A DNA stretch of 5,526 nt, from assembly GCA_017404125.1 (NCBI GenBank), contig JAFRCZ010000027.1:1-5526 (forward strand), given 5' to 3'. The position numbers and the translations under genes are program-made. This document shows positions 5,323 to 5,526 of this stretch, piece by piece. The stretch comes from Methanobrevibacter sp. (GTDB taxonomy: Archaea; Methanobacteriota; Methanobacteria; Methanobacteriales; Methanobacteriaceae). The notes under the pieces were generated by a model. That model saw nothing but the letters and a program-made list of their open reading frames with translations. It was not told where the DNA came from and did not search any database. Position 1 is the first letter of the stretch; each line of letters starts with the position of its first letter.

Positions 5323-5526
5323 TCAATTATTAACTACTTTTTGCTTTTTTAAAGTTAAATTTTCAATATGAGGAACTAAGATATTCATAAGCAAAATCGA
5401 GAAAGAAACACCTTCTGGGAGTGAACCATAAATTCTTATTAGAACAGTAATAATGCCGCAACCTACAGCGAAAATGATTTTGCCTTTAAAGGTAATGGGC
5501 GATGTGACGTAATCTGTCGCCATGAA
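5323..5526 (-). CDS. rnfD: RnfD/NqrB-type electron transport subunit, C-terminal part
   Basis: Only the last 67 codons are in the window; the reading frame stays open to 5526, and the Met encoded at 5523-5521 is internal (preceded by Phe). FMATDYVTSPITFKGK, GCGIITVLIR and PEGVSFSILLMN are hallmarks of the RnfD C-terminus, with two membrane segments in view. RnfD is a membrane subunit of the Rnf complex, which couples ferredoxin:NAD or related electron transfer to ion transport; its covalent FMN site lies upstream and is not visible. It could be NqrB-like, but the wording is closest to what I recall of clostridial-type RnfD. Rnf is not typical of Methanobacteriales, so lateral acquisition or a chimeric contig should be considered. 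The following rnfG-like gene is truncated. Confidence 0.82.
   Translation of the reverse strand, partial: FMATDYVTSPITFKGKIIFAVGCGIITVLIRIYGSLPEGVSFSILLMNILVPHIENLTLKKQKVVNN

Noticed and set aside
1..5526. CRISPR array, insertion sequence, tRNA or rRNA gene, prophage or toxin-antitoxin module
   Set aside because: No regularly spaced repeats, transposase, terminal inverted repeats, tRNA-like fold or related protein motifs were found.

Overview
The window looks like a methanogenic archaeon of the Methanobacteriales, most likely Methanobrevibacter-like. The basis is the very AT-rich DNA, archaeal TATA boxes (TTTATATA type), GGTG/AAGGTGA ribosome binding sites, T-tract terminators and the gene families present. 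This placement is by recognition only; no database was searched.

Layout. Positions 1-438 hold no convincing gene. They contain a good archaeal promoter at about 53-69, followed roughly 100 nt later by a hairpin and a 12-T run, so a small untranslated RNA is possible. A TlyA-type S4/FtsJ rRNA 2'-O-methyltransferase gene (439-1221, +) comes next and ends in a series of T runs. Then follows an iron-uptake cluster on the + strand. It starts with a TATA box and a perfect DtxR-type palindrome (TTAGG-CATA-CCTAA) in front of feoB (1404-3431). After feoB come a 71-residue, nine-cysteine zinc-ribbon-like protein (3527-3742) and a DtxR-family protein with a C-terminal FeoA domain (3766-4389). The next gene (4473-5168, +) encodes an uncharacterised archaeal HisA-like TIM barrel.

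The right end is on the minus strand and points towards the HisA-like gene. It holds the C-terminal 67 codons of an RnfD/NqrB-type membrane subunit, running off the window, and 25 bases downstream a 59-codon ORF with a strong ribosome binding site. That ORF reads like the membrane-anchor N-terminus of RnfG and stops inside the 3' end of the HisA-like gene, so the FMN-binding part of RnfG is missing. I read this as a truncated rnfG at a rearrangement (or assembly) junction.

How the genes work together. FeoB would import Fe(II). The FeoA domain, which in most systems is a separate small partner of FeoB, is present here only as the tail of the DtxR-like protein. The Cys-rich protein lies between them. 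The palindrome at the predicted feoB transcription start suggests iron-dependent repression. However, the DtxR-like protein of this cluster has an unusually short DNA-binding domain and altered metal ligands, so whether it is the repressor that reads the palindrome is open. This is the most interesting question in the window, together with the truncated rnfG.
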